Positions 39,231 through 50,329 of a DNA stretch of 64,000 nt are shown in pieces. Within the stretch, counting starts at the first letter, position 1. Each line of letters starts with the position of its first letter. The stretch lies in assembly GCA_963682055.1 (NCBI GenBank), contig OY821748.1, positions 33,029,661 to 33,093,660 on the forward strand, in the 5' to 3' direction. The translations under genes were made by a program, and so were the position numbers. The stretch is from Primula veris. Taxonomy: Eukaryota; Streptophyta; Magnoliopsida; Ericales; Primulaceae. The notes under the pieces were generated by a model. That model saw only the letters and a program-made list of their open reading frames with translations, searched no databases and had not been told where the DNA came from.

Positions 39231-42200
39231 CTAAGGTAGCTCAGATAGCCTACGTAGGCCAATCGCCCGTACGTGCTTCTGAAAAGAATGCTTTGGCAGT
39301 GACTTGGTGAACAAGTCAGCGTGGTTATTCTCTGAACCAATATGCTTCACTTCAATCTTTTGAAGCGTTTGTTGTTCATGTGTGAAGAACAACTTTGGCG
39401 CAATATGCTTAGTGGCATCACCTTTGATATAACCATGTTTCGCTTGATCAATCACAGCGGTGTTGTCCTCATAAATAACAACTGGTTCATCACGATCGTA
39501 AGCTAGATCACAGGTGCTTCGAATATGGCCAATAACTGCTCGAAGCCAGACACACTCTCTAGTCGCCTCATAGAGCGCGAGTAGCTCGGAGTGGTTAGTC
39601 GAAGTGGCCACTAGAGTCTGTTTACGAGACCTCCAGGATATCGCCGTGTTCCCAATGGTAAAGACATAACCAGATTGGGAACGTCCCTTGTGCGGGTCTG
39701 ATAAGAAACCAGCATCGGCATAGCCGACAAGGGTTGCGTTATTTCGAGGATCAATGGAGCTAGATCGACTCGACGCAAAGGGATAGAATAAGCCCATGTC
39801 CGTAGTACCTCTAAGGTAACGGAAAATGTCTTTTATGCCAGTCCAGTGGCGGCGTGTTGGCGCGGTGCTGTGTCGAGCTAGACAATTCACAGCAAACGAG
39901 ATGTCCGGTCTAGTACATTGAGCCAAGTACAATAGTGCGCCTATTGCACCCAGATATGAACACTCAGGGCTCAATATCTCTTCATCGTCCTCCTTTGGAC
40001 GGAAGGGGTCCTTATTAATGTCTAGAGAGCGGACGACCATGGGAGTAGAGGATGGCTTAGCGTCACTATGACTAAAGCGCCTCAACACCTTTTGGGTGTA
40101 GTTTTCTTGATAGACTAAAATTCCATCTGTACGGTGCTCGATCTGCAGGCCGAGGCAATACCGTGTCTTCCCAAGATCTTTCATCTCGAATTCCTTCTTC
40201 AGGATTTCAGCAGTTTCGAACAACTCTTTCGAGGTTCCTATGAGATTCATATCATCTACATAGACTGCGATAATCGCATATCCTGAAGTGGATTTCTTTA
40301 TGAACACGCATGGGCATAGTTCATTATTAACATATCCCACGCCGATCAAGTATTCACTTAGACGGTTATACCACATCCGTCCGGATTGTTTCAATCCATA
40401 TAGTGATCGTCTCAGTCTAATCGAGAACGTGTTCCGTGGACGGGAACTACTTGATTCAGGCAACTTAAGTCCATCAGGGACTCTCATGTAAATCTCTGTG
40501 TCCAGATCCCCGTAGAGATACGCTGTGACCACATCCATGAGCTGCATATTCAGTTTTTCGGAAACTACTAAACTGATTAAGTAGCGGAACGTTATAACGT
40601 CCATTACGGGAGAATACGTCTCATCGTAATCAATTCCAGGGCGTTGAGAGAAACCTTGCGCCACAAGGCGAGCTTTGTATCTAACAATCTCATTATTCTC
40701 ATCACGCTTCCTTACGAAAACCCATTTATGACCAACTGGTCTAACATTGGGCGGTGTTGGAGCGACAGGTCCAAACACGCTTCGTTTCGTTAAGGAATCC
40801 AATTCAGCCTGGATTGCTTGTTTCCATTGAGGCCAGTCCGTTCTTCGCTGACACTCAGCAACGGTACGAGGTTCCATGTCATCATTGTTCATAATGTCAG
40901 TGGCCACTGCGTATATGAACACATCATCGATGACAGTCTCGTTTCGCTTCAAAATATCATCTAAACTAGTATAATCGACAGATATTTCGAGGTTATCATG
41001 ATGATTAGGAACTGGTGTTTCATCTGGAACACGCTCCTCTAATACATCACCGTGATCCTTAATGATCTCGTGTGGCAAAACAGATGCGACAGGATTTCTC
41101 CTCTTTCGAGGCAGAACATCCTTGGAACCGGACGGCCTTCCTCTTTTTTTCGGAAGGGCGGCGGACTGAACGGCCGACGGCAGCGTCCTTTGCTCGGTGG
41201 GTACAACCGGAGCAACGTGTTCAACCGGAACACGGCGTCTCACAGGGACGTCTATCCTTGCAGGCACATTTGCAGCAGGTATATGTGATCTCGTGACATT
41301 TGCTAGGTCATTAAATGCGTCTGGCATTTGATTTGCAACATTTTGCAGACCTAGGATTCTCTGCACTTCCTTATCACTATGTGCAGTTGGGGGATCTAGA
41401 TGAGACATAGTGGGTACATGCCACGTTAATTCACGTCGTTCCTTATCAACGTTAACGTGCATTTCTCCCCCTAACGACGGGAAGAGTGTCTCATCAAAGT
41501 CACAATCCGCATGTCTAGCGGTAAAGAGATCGCCTGTCAAGGGCTCTAAATAGCGTATTATGGACGGGGATTCATAACCGACATATATGCCCCGTCGTTT
41601 CTGAGGTCCAAATTTGGAACGCTTAGGCGGCTCAATTGGAACATTGACTAAACACCCAAACACGCGTAAATGTGAGACATCGGGCTCATATCCAGTTACC
41701 AACTGGTACGCAGATAGTGGTTGGGTGGCCATGGGCCTCAGACGGACCAACGCAGCAGCATGCAAAATGGCATAGCCCCACGCAGAAATAGGAAGTTTGG
41801 TGCGCATAACCAAAGTCCTAGCAATCATTTGCAATCGCTTAATGAAAGCTTCTGCAAGGCCGTTTTGGGTATGAACATACGCAACTGGGTGTTCAAGATT
41901 AATTCCCAAAGTCATGCAATAGTCATCGAAAGTTTTCGATGTAAACTCCGCGGCATTATCAAGTCTAATAGACTTTATCGGATAATCCGGATGATGAGCC
42001 CTCAATTTAATGATCTGGGCTAGGAGTTTTGGAAACGCTGCGTTTCTTGTGGACAACAAAGCTACGTGTGACCATCTTGTCGATGCATCAACCAAAACCA
42101 TGAAATATTTAAATGGTCCGCAAGTTGGTTGGATAGGTCCACAAATATCTCCTTGAATTCTTTCAAGGAATTGGGAAACCAATTTCGTAGGTTTCACACG

Positions 42201-42800
42201 AATTGGTTTGAGATTAGTCTTTCCAATCGAGCATGCTTGGCATAGGCTTTTCGGATTAATCACGAAATTCTTTCCTCCAAGAGGATGCCCATGAGATGCG
42301 TTCATCGTTCGAAGCATCGTATTTTGACCCGGGTGTCCCAGCCGGTCATGCCATAGCATAAAAGTGCTCTCATCAATCGGCGCCCGCCGAATGATTAGAT
42401 TGCTTTCAAAGTTTTGGATTGTAGTAACATACAAACCACTTGAAAGACATCTCAACTTCTCCAGAATACGCTTTTGGTCGTATTGAGTGGAGGTAATGTG
42501 AAGGTATTCAATACCATTTTCACGAGCAGTTTCAAGATGAAACTTATTTTCTCGGATATCCTTAAAGCTCAACAAGGTACGACTGGACCTCGGAGAATAT
42601 AAGGCCTCAGATACTTCAACAGGAGTACCATTTGACAACGTGAATTTAGCTTTACCAAAGCCTTCAACAAGGGTCGACGGGCCCGAAATTGTTGTCACTG
42701 AGGTTACTTTAGGCGTAAAGTTGATAAAAAACGATTTATCTTTTAAGATAGTATGTGTAGTGCCACTATCAACCAGACAATCAACTGCCCCACAATACAT
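39231..42800 (-). CDS. Copia pol: protease, integrase, reverse transcriptase, RNase H
   Basis: An open frame of 1189 codons. In order it shows: the aspartic protease motif LVDSGTTHT (Asp at about residue 11); the GAG-pre-integrase/zinc segment (LWHDRLGHPG ... CQACSIGK, about 155-195); the integrase core with GDICGP, RLDNAAEFTS and an acidic residue in NGLAEAFIKR (about 215-320); reverse transcriptase (about 650-900) with YKARLVAQGFSQRPG, DVVTAYLYGDLD and catalytic YVDDMNLIG; and RNase H (about 1040-1170) with YADAGFLSDPH and SELLALYEA. Together these would copy element RNA and integrate the cDNA in the nucleus. The Met used here lies one codon after a good intron-acceptor-like site, so the true N terminus may be spliced from gag. 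Confidence 0.95.
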   Translation of the reverse strand: MYCGAVDCLVDSGTTHTILKDKSFFINFTPKVTSVTTISGPSTLVEGFGKAKFTLSNGTPVEVSEALYSPRSSRTLLSFKDIRENKFHLETARENGIEYLHITSTQYDQKRILEKLRCLSSGLYVTTIQNFESNLIIRRAPIDESTFMLWHDRLGHPGQNTMLRTMNASHGHPLGGKNFVINPKSLCQACSIGKTNLKPIRVKPTKLVSQFLERIQGDICGPIQPTCGPFKYFMVLVDASTRWSHVALLSTRNAAFPKLLAQIIKLRAHHPDYPIKSIRLDNAAEFTSKTFDDYCMTLGINLEHPVAYVHTQNGLAEAFIKRLQMIARTLVMRTKLPISAWGYAILHAAALVRLRPMATQPLSAYQLVTGYEPDVSHLRVFGCLVNVPIEPPKRSKFGPQKRRGIYVGYESPSIIRYLEPLTGDLFTARHADCDFDETLFPSLGGEMHVNVDKERRELTWHVPTMSHLDPPTAHSDKEVQRILGLQNVANQMPDAFNDLANVTRSHIPAANVPARIDVPVRRRVPVEHVAPVVPTEQRTLPSAVQSAALPKKRGRPSGSKDVLPRKRRNPVASVLPHEIIKDHGDVLEERVPDETPVPNHHDNLEISVDYTSLDDILKRNETVIDDVFIYAVATDIMNNDDMEPRTVAECQRRTDWPQWKQAIQAELDSLTKRSVFGPVAPTPPNVRPVGHKWVFVRKRDENNEIVRYKARLVAQGFSQRPGIDYDETYSPVMDVITFRYLISLVVSEKLNMQLMDVVTAYLYGDLDTEIYMRVPDGLKLPESSSSRPRNTFSIRLRRSLYGLKQSGRMWYNRLSEYLIGVGYVNNELCPCVFIKKSTSGYAIIAVYVDDMNLIGTSKELFETAEILKKEFEMKDLGKTRYCLGLQIEHRTDGILVYQENYTQKVLRRFSHSDAKPSSTPMVVRSLDINKDPFRPKEDDEEILSPECSYLGAIGALLYLAQCTRPDISFAVNCLARHSTAPTRRHWTGIKDIFRYLRGTTDMGLFYPFASSRSSSIDPRNNATLVGYADAGFLSDPHKGRSQSGYVFTIGNTAISWRSRKQTLVATSTNHSELLALYEATRECVWLRAVIGHIRSTCDLAYDRDEPVVIYEDNTAVIDQAKHGYIKGDATKHIAPKLFFTHEQQTLQKIEVKHIGSENNHADLFTKSLPKHSFQKHVRAIGLRRLSELP

Positions 42801-43028
42801 GCCTAAAAGTAAAATAATTTAAAGTCGGTCACACGAATAAAAGGAATTGCTCAATGAAATAACTTTAAATTATACGAGAAATGTTCAAAACATTATCCAT
42901 AAAACAAACCATAATCCAAAAGAAATGAACAATATCCAAAGGAAAAAACATAATCCGAAATGGAATTGAAATAACATAATCCAGGAGCAAAACAGCTCAA
43001 TTATTAAAAGAAACGAAGAAAAAAAACT
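42801..43028 (-). other. Gag-pol spacer, possible retained intron
   Basis: 228 bp separate the gag stop from the first Met of pol. On the minus strand it is T-rich and ends TTTTACTTTTAG|GC just before the pol Met, like a plant intron 3' border (AG at 42804-42803). A GT at 43114-43113 within the end of gag (AAGG|GTAGAA) would join in phase. The acceptor-like string is preserved in E1 (near 5690) and E3 (near 50330). Confidence 0.5.
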
Positions 43029-44024
43029 TTATTCTTCCATGTGAGCCTCAAAGTCAGGGGTCTCAAGGGTTTCTTTTGCACTAGCTTCAATCATGTTGGT
43101 TTCGACCCTTCTACCCTTGTGGTAGTTTTCGACTTCTTGGGGAGTTGCCCTACAAGTCCTTTGCATATGACCATTTCCACCACATTTATAGCACAGAGTT
43201 GGCATAGCGGCCGGATCTCTTGCTTTGGGACGACTGGCCCGATTGTTCCTACCACCACGAGACTGCCTAGGAGGAGCCACAGGTCCTCGGTTCGGACGAT
43301 TGTCCAAACCTCGCTTGGCTGGACGAGCATTACGCTCATCCCTGTTCCTTGGCTGACGGGACGACTGGCCCTTTTCTCGTTTCCCATATCGTGGACGAGG
43401 TCCACGAACAGCATTAGCATCAGGCATTGGAATTGCCTTTGAACCAGCAGGACGAGAATTACTGTTCATCATTAAAATGAGACTATTCTTCTCGTCCAAT
43501 AACAACTGGGTGATAAGCTCGGGAAATTTGGTGAATTTAGACTGACGATATTGCTTTTGGAGCAAGATGTCAGAACTAGGAAATGTGGTGTACGTTTTCT
43601 CCAATAAGTCACTGTCGGTGAGCGTTTCACCACAGTATTGGAGAGTAGCACGAATTCTGCATACTTCAGCGTTATATTTTTCAACGCTTTCAAAGTCCTG
43701 AAATCGCAGATTCAGCCAATCACGGCGGGCTTCAGGAAGCCAAATGGTCTTTTGGTGGTCGAAACGCTCTTTCAGAGAGTCCCATAATGCCTTTGGTGAG
43801 GTGGTCGCTATGAACTCAGATTTCATGGCGTTTGATAAGTGGCGGCGAAACAGAATCATCGCCCGAGCACTCATTTCACGCGTTACTTCCATTTCACGCT
43901 CCTCCTCATCATATATGACATCCAATAAGCCTTGGGCATCTAAATGGTTTTGGATATCCTGACTCCAATCCAAGTAGTTCTTGCCGGCAGCATCCAAAAT
44001 TGGAAAGTCAAGCTTGATTGACAT
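43029..44024 (-). CDS. Copia gag nucleocapsid precursor
   Basis: 331 codons on the minus strand. Residues 1-190 form the gag core of the UBN2/DUF4219 type: NYLDWSQDIQNHLDAQGL, ALWDSLKERFDHQK, WLNLRFQDFESVEKYNAEV and LLEKTYTTFPSSD are standard signatures. Residues 190-275 are basic and Arg/Gly/Pro-rich, suited to RNA binding. A CX2CX4HX4C zinc knuckle, CYKCGGNGHMQRTC, lies at about residues 282-295. The protein would form the cytoplasmic particle and package element RNA. It ends in its own stop, separate from pol, which would favour excess Gag over Pol. A promoter TATA (minus TATATAAAG) is at 45822-45830 in the 5' LTR. Confidence 0.93.
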   Translation of the reverse strand: MSIKLDFPILDAAGKNYLDWSQDIQNHLDAQGLLDVIYDEEEREMEVTREMSARAMILFRRHLSNAMKSEFIATTSPKALWDSLKERFDHQKTIWLPEARRDWLNLRFQDFESVEKYNAEVCRIRATLQYCGETLTDSDLLEKTYTTFPSSDILLQKQYRQSKFTKFPELITQLLLDEKNSLILMMNSNSRPAGSKAIPMPDANAVRGPRPRYGKREKGQSSRQPRNRDERNARPAKRGLDNRPNRGPVAPPRQSRGGRNNRASRPKARDPAAMPTLCYKCGGNGHMQRTCRATPQEVENYHKGRRVETNMIEASAKETLETPDFEAHMEE

Positions 44025-45706
44025 TTTTCTACAACAGGAGAAAAGAAAATAAAGACTGGATTAGTCATCATATAAAACAACTGGTTTATATGTTTATGGT
44101 TTGTATAAGCACAAACTTTATTTCGAAACGACAGGTTCGAAAAACAAGTTTTGCTTTTAAGTGAAGAGGTTCTCTTTGATCGAACGACAGGTCGATCCTG
44201 AGACACCAATTCGGCGAATACATATCTATATAGACACATTCGGGGAAATTATTATTTACTCAACCCCTTTCGGTAGCTCTATTTGAACACGACCAGGAAA
44301 GACGGTGAGGGGGGTGGGCACGAATGCCTCTTAAAAACCGACCTCATTAGGAGAACGACTTCCGCCTTTATCTTTCCTAGACATCGTATCCAAATAGGTG
44401 AGCCTATTTGGGGAAGATTCATAATTTTTCCAACTTAAATGTGAATATATACGATTTTCGCATTTTATATATGGCAATAATATTAAACATAGAGAATATC
44501 TATCTAGATTAATTACACATATATAAACATGCAGTAAATATATTTTAGAATCTATTTAATCATGCAGTAGATTTGGTGTTATCAATTTAAGATTATCAAT
44601 CAATCTATAAAGATTCTAACATATCAAATCAAATCTATTTAAAATTATCAATCAATTCATAAAGATTCTAACATATCAAATCAAATCAATTTAATATTAT
44701 CAATCAATTCATGAAGATTCTAACATATCAAATCAAATCTATTTAAGATTATCAATTAATCCATGAAGATTCTAACATATCAAATCAATTATCTATGTTT
44801 ATCGCCATATTAATAATTCTATACATGGTAGTTTTAACATGCAAGCAAACAATATATTTTTAATTTACCAATCAATTCTATATATGGTAAAAAAAAATAT
44901 TTTAACATGCAAATGGGTTAAATTTACATGGAAACATATCAATTTATTCAATTAACATGCAATTTTTATACGCTTGCCTTTTAATAAAAAAAATTATATG
45001 CATGTGTGTGTATATTTACCAAATATTGTATCTTTATCAATCATATGTACTGTTTTCGTATAAGTATTATACTACAGGACCATGCGTGTAATTACAGCAA
45101 ACTATATATCTATTTACAGCATTATTACATATACAGTCCAGAATTTCAGACAAGTTTCAGTTTAGTCCTTGAGTAATTTTACAGCTTTCAGAGAATTACA
45201 ATCCAGTACATACGTTTCAGTTTGTTGCAGATTTAATCCTTCAGATTAATACATGAGGTCAATACATAAATTATGTACTTAACATGGTTAAGCAATTCAA
45301 TTTATATCAACCAACAGCATATATTAAAAAAAATTCAATTCAATTCAGTATGATCACAGTACTATGCAATTCAATTCAATTCAGTATGATCACAGTACTA
45401 TTCAATTCAGCATGATCACAGTACTATGCAATTTAATTCAATTCAATTTAGTATGTTCACAGTACTATTCAATTCAGCATATATTATCAACCATGCAATC
45501 CGTGCAGAGTAAGATACAAACGTACAGTACAACTATTACTCGAATTTTAATACTTGTACAGTTAAAAAAAATTATATCCGGTACCTTACGCACGGTATGT
45601 TGGTGAAGGTCGATATAGCAAAATCCTTAAAAAAAATCCGGATAAACCTCAAGGTTTATTGAATCTATAATCCGTACTTCGATCTCCGGGAGTCGTGCTG
45701 ATAACG
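44025..45706 (-). other. E2 leader, 5' of gag
   Basis: About 1.7 kb of AT-rich untranslated sequence between the 5' LTR and gag. It contains short tandem reiterations (TCAATCAATTCATGAAGATTC units, 44585-44790; CAATTCAATTCA/CAGTACTAT units, 45300-45480). The string next to the LTR is a candidate primer-binding site. Confidence 0.65.
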
Positions 45707-45906
45707 TGTTGTAATACACTATTAGCTATGTATTTAGGGAGACAGAAGTAGAGAGAGAGAGGGGAACAGTATATTCTTATTAATGAATGAATGTGTGTTC
45801 AAGTACAAGACCCCTAGCCCTCTTTATATAGATAGAGGGGTAGGGTTAAAAGCCCATCTGGGCCCAATAAGTAAAAGCCCAATAAGAGTCCAATAATCTT
45901 ACAACA
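45707..45906 (-). repeat. 5' LTR of copia E2 with TATA box
   Basis: This 200-bp repeat is identical to the 3' LTR. The minus strand carries TATATAAAG at 45830-45822, the likely core promoter of the element. GAATT follows at 45907-45911. Confidence 0.96.
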
Positions 45907-45955
45907 GAATTTAAATAAGTAAGCTGACTTTTTGTGTAAATGTAAAGATGAAATG

Positions 45956-47250
45956 TGTTGAACCATGAGTTTAATAATTTATTTTGATTATAAGTGTGAT
46001 TATGATTTAATGATTTTACAATTCGATGATATAATGTTTGATATTTTTTAAAAAAAGAAAAAATATATTTCAGGACTTAAAATGATAGAGTATTCAATAA
46101 TGAAGCCAATGATTCAAACGGAATTCGATTCGGAGTCCGAACAAGCAAATTACGAGTGTTTCAAAATTAGAAAAATTCAGTCCAGAAATCTCGACCCATC
46201 AAGATACAGTCCGATCGATCGAAAGTGCTCCAAAAAGTTACAGTTAATTTCGACTCATCGAGATACATGTCGATCGATCGAAACAAGTACACGTACAAAT
46301 CTTTCCAGAAATATCGATCCATTGAGATCCAGTCTGTTTCAAAAACGTTGTTTTTTGCTTTTTCGAAAATAAGTCATTACCCATTGTATAACACAAAAAC
46401 TAAAAACGGTCATCTACGGACCAATGGACATTTTGGTTTTACAAAACACCCCTAATCACCTTCCAAAATACACCAATCACCATCACTCAATCTCTCTCCA
46501 TCTTAAACACAAAAAAACTCATTTGTTTAACAAAAAAGCTAAAAAAGGAAAAATGAAAAGAAAGGTGATCAAGCTCAAACAATATAAAAAACTCACTAAT
46601 TAGCTTATTTAGTGAGTGTGATAATATTTTTGTAATAAAATAGTGAGTGTGGTTACATTTTTGTAACAAAATTCTGAAGAGCAAACTTATAAACTCAATT
46701 GTGAGCGAGTGTTTGAGTAGAAACTTTTTAGGTAAAAAATGTTGGTTAAAAGTTTTAGATTAAACAGTTTGGTACTTATAGATTGAGGGGGAGTCGTTGA
46801 CTCATTTTTTGTGTACTCTTGCACTTGTATCAAGATTATATCCTCGGATAGAGGGTGAACAAATCGATTGATTAGCTCGGTAGGATTTGTAATCTTGGAA
46901 AGAAGATTATAGTGAAATAGTCGGTAAAGTTAATTCCGATGAGTGAACGTAGGCGGGTTTGTCGAACTCTATATATCATGGTGTCAATCTCTTCCCTTAC
47001 TATTTACTTTTCGCAACTTAAATTATTTGTAATTGTGCGTATGTTTTAATTTATTTATATATTATTATCGTATATTATTGTTGCTAAAATAGAAATCGAG
47101 TTAGTTGGCATGTTAGTTTCGTTTAAGTTTTAATTACGCGAAGAACGTCTAAAATTTTATTGACGTCCGATGTTTAGCCTTACATGACAATAAAATGTAA
47201 AACTGGAAAAAAGTCTATCGGTGGTGATAGACTAATAATGCTCCAACAAA
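45956..47250 (+). repeat. Long LTR-like dispersed repeat, copy A
   Basis: The segment begins TGTTGAACCATGAG and contains GAAGCCAATGATTCAAACGG, a CGATCGATCG-rich part (46205-46330), a GGGGGAG region (46784-46794) and GAACGTAGGCGGGTTTGTCG ... CATGGTGTCAATC (46944-46990). Each block has a counterpart in the same order, inverted, at 55330-56390. The TG start and plant LTR-style 3' part suggest a solo or fragmentary LTR of a retrotransposon. No internal domains or clear target duplication are seen, and the right limit is uncertain. Confidence 0.6.
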
Positions 47251-47611
47251 CAAGGCCCTAAAGAGCACAAAGATAAAAGGATCACTTTTTGAGCCGGCTT
47301 TAATAAACAAGTGTCTTATTTTGTACATATCATGTGGCTCCTATTATGTACCGTCTTTTGTGCCATATCATTTGTTTCCGCCCAATTTTCTACTTTTTAT
47401 AAGTTGTTCTGTATATTTATAAACTGTTGTAACATGTTCTAGAAAAATTTCATAGTGTTTAGATATTGTATTGATTTATATGATTTTTTTAGTTTACACT
47501 TTCTTATTTATATTCCAATTTAAATAATGCATGAATTTTTGGTAAAAAACTATGAGAATATGTTGGTACATTACTAATGTAATTACATTATTAATTTTTT
47601 AAAATCAAATA
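47251..47611. other. Short intergenic stretch
   Basis: AT-rich sequence between the LTR-like repeat and the copia element E3. Nothing recognised. Confidence 0.4.
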
Positions 47612-47862
47612 TGTTGTGATACATATTTAGTGGATTGTCCACATTCATTTGTAACATACAAGACTGACTTTATGTATTCTTTGTTAGTGTGAGTTATAAA
47701 TCTTGGTACTAATGACCATTATTTATGACGTGTAACATTCCTCAACCTCCATTATATAAGGAGTTTGAGTCTTTCACCATTGATATGAATACAATGCTCA
47801 TCATTTGTTCTATCTCTACATATCTCTATATACATATACGTTGAGCTAATTCGCTTACAAAA
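47612..47862 (+). repeat. 5' LTR of copia E3
   Basis: A 251-bp repeat beginning TGTTGTGATACATATTTAGT. A TATA string TATATAAG lies at 47753-47760. The end is set by the conserved CGTTATCGGCAC at 47863-47874. Confidence 0.85.
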
Positions 47863-49339
47863 CGTTATCGGCACTTTACTTGGAAAAAAACCCAACAATA
47901 AATCGTTTAGCCGGATCATTTGGACCATTTCATGCTTGAAGATTGAGGTGTTTTTGCTCGGAGATCGAGATATTAATCGTGGAGATTGAGTATAAAACTT
48001 TTGAAAGTTTTGGGTAATTTGTTCTACAGACCTTCACCAACATACCATGAGAACGGTACATAATTTTTATTTATATAAAACATAGAAATTGCATGATTAA
48101 TCAAGAATAAAACCGAAAATTTCATGTTTAGTATGTATATCACATGATAGATGGTTTATTTTGATGAAAATGGCTATTATAACCCATGTATATCACTTAT
48201 AAAACGAATTACAACTTGTATAGTTAGACATGAATCTGTTGGACCAAAACTCTCACTTTAAGAACACTATAGGAGCATTCTGAAATTTTCTAAAAATGTG
48301 AGACTTTGATGTAACGCTCCAGAACTATTGGACTAGCTCTGCAATTACCCTTAAAATGCATATAGTTTCATGTATTTACACTAGTAGTCCATGTAGTTCT
48401 CACTTATACACATAATGGTATATGTGTACGGTTTACCTAGTTTTCAGTCCGAAAATAATTATTTAAATACAAAATGATTTAAGATTTAATCGCTACAACA
48501 TATAAAAATTGTATAAATCTTGTAAAAAATACCTTTTGCATGAAATAACTACTTGGTAATGTGACAATAATTAATTTAGCCTCTCAGCATGACACCGTTT
48601 ATTGCCTATAAATTGATATAACATATGCGATGTATTAATTATACATAGAAAATGGCAAAAGTCACACTTTAGTGTTGGATTAAATAATAACTCATGTGGT
48701 TTAATATTACTACTTCATGTTAGGATTAGTTTACATGAGTATGGCATGCGTTTATATTACAATATTGTTGAAGGCTATTTTATCTTGTCACATAAAAGCT
48801 TGTAGACATTTATATGTTACGTGAGCTTATAAATTGCCTCAAATTTAAACATTTTACAATGTATCTCTTTTGAGTAGAAATTTTTCTCAAGCTTAAACAT
48901 TTAGATGTACCTTTTGAGTTGAAAATTTGCGAAATCCGGTATATATATTCACATTTAAGTTGGAATAATTATGAATCTTCCTCAAATAGACTCACCTATT
49001 TGGATACGATGTCTAGGAAAGATAAAGGCGGAAGTCGCTCTCCTAATGAGGTCGGTTTTTAAGTGGTATTCGTGCCCACCTCCCTCACCGTCTTTCATGA
49101 GCGTGTTCAAGTAGAGCTACCGAAAGGGGTTTAGTAAATAATAAGTTCCCCGAGTGTGTTTATACATGTGTATTTTTTGCCGAATTGGTGTCTCAGTATC
49201 GACCTGTCGTTCGATCAATGAGAACCTATTCACAAAAACAAAACTTGTGTTTTTCGAACCTGCCGTTTCAAAATAAAGTTCCTGCTTCTGAAAACCATAA
49301 TAGACATATAAACCTGTCATTTTATATGATAATTAATCC

Positions 49340-50110
49340 AGAACTCCCAACACATGTTGGATGCCATCTATGATGAGGAAAATTGCAAAGCATACTTGCG
49401 AAATGATTGTTATTTGGTCATCACATGTTAGTCACACTGATGTGTGAAAATGTGATGCCCAAAACTTTTGTTTTTGGACGCCATCTTTGATGAGTAAAAC
49501 ACGAGTTTGTTGAGTCTCATAAGATGAAGGCTAAGGCGTCGATTTATTCCGCCGCCACATTTGAGATGTGATGACGTATATGGTAAACAAACGTCTGAAA
49601 TTGACATATTGGAATGATCTTTTACCAAAATACTAGCTTGGAAAGCGTATTTCATAAGAAATATTGTTAATTTATATTCACTATGTTCCTTTAGCTCATT
49701 GCCCATCTGTTATTGGATAAGAAAATTACCCTTCGTGGACATTTTTAATCCTATTGGGTCAATGGCGAATTGTTTTCCTGATACTAATGCTATTCATGTA
49801 CATTTTTCCTCGAATCGAGAACCGAGATAAGGGCTATGTGCCTCGACCTGTCGCGAGCCTAACGTTTTTCTAGCCAAGAGAGGTTTAGATAATCGTCAAA
49901 ACCGAAGACATGTGGCTCCAAGACAGTCCTTGAAATGAACAATAAGGGTCCGTCGTCCCAAAGTAAGAGACAATGCTCAAGCAACCAATTCTCTGCTCTA
50001 AATGACCAATGTCATTCCCGACTACTCCTTAAATAGTTAACTATCATGAGGGTAGAAAAGCCGAAGCTAATGTGGTTAAGGCTAACCTAAAGAAAACTCT
50101 TGAGACCCCC
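49340..50110 (+). pseudogene. Degenerate gag of E3
   Basis: Decayed homologue of the gag at 43029-44024 and closer to the relics at 5890-6760 and 16618-17060. It has two tandem forms of the GGATGCCATCTATGATGAG segment. No open frame of useful length remains. Confidence 0.7.
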
Positions 50111-50329
50111 AGTTTTGTGGCTCAAATGAGTTTGGTACCTTTCTTTATTAATTTTTGAGCCGATTTGTCGCTCATCTGGATTATATTTTTCCATTTGGAT
50201 TATGATTATTCCATTTGGACCATACTTTTGGATTATGATTTGCTTGTTTATGAAATTTCTCGAAATAATTTAAACTACTTTTTTAGCAAAATTCCTTTAT
50301 AAATGTGATAAAACTTTAAATTATGAAAC

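Larger units (their letters stand above)
38446..45906 (-). mobile_element. Apparently intact Ty1/copia element E2
   Basis: The 200-bp LTRs at 38446-38645 and 45707-45906 are identical by eye. Duplication GAATT lies at 38441-38445 and 45907-45911. It reads on the minus strand: 5' LTR, a conserved CGTTATCAGCACGA string directly after it (45693-45706), leader, gag (44024-43029), pol (42800-39231), 3' non-coding repeats and the purine tract AAAGAGGGAG abutting the 3' LTR (38646-38655). Both frames are open and all expected domains are present. Identical LTRs imply very recent insertion. It is the only copy of the family in the window that could be autonomous. Confidence 0.96.

Noticed and set aside
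41039..41296. Short frames on both strands inside copia pol
   Set aside because: They overlap the 1189-codon pol frame in the low-complexity linker between integrase and reverse transcriptase; no domain of their own.
45300..45480. CAATTCAATTCA/CAGTACTA repeats as a CRISPR-like array
   Set aside because: Irregular, very short units within a retrotransposon leader; simple tandem slippage explains them.
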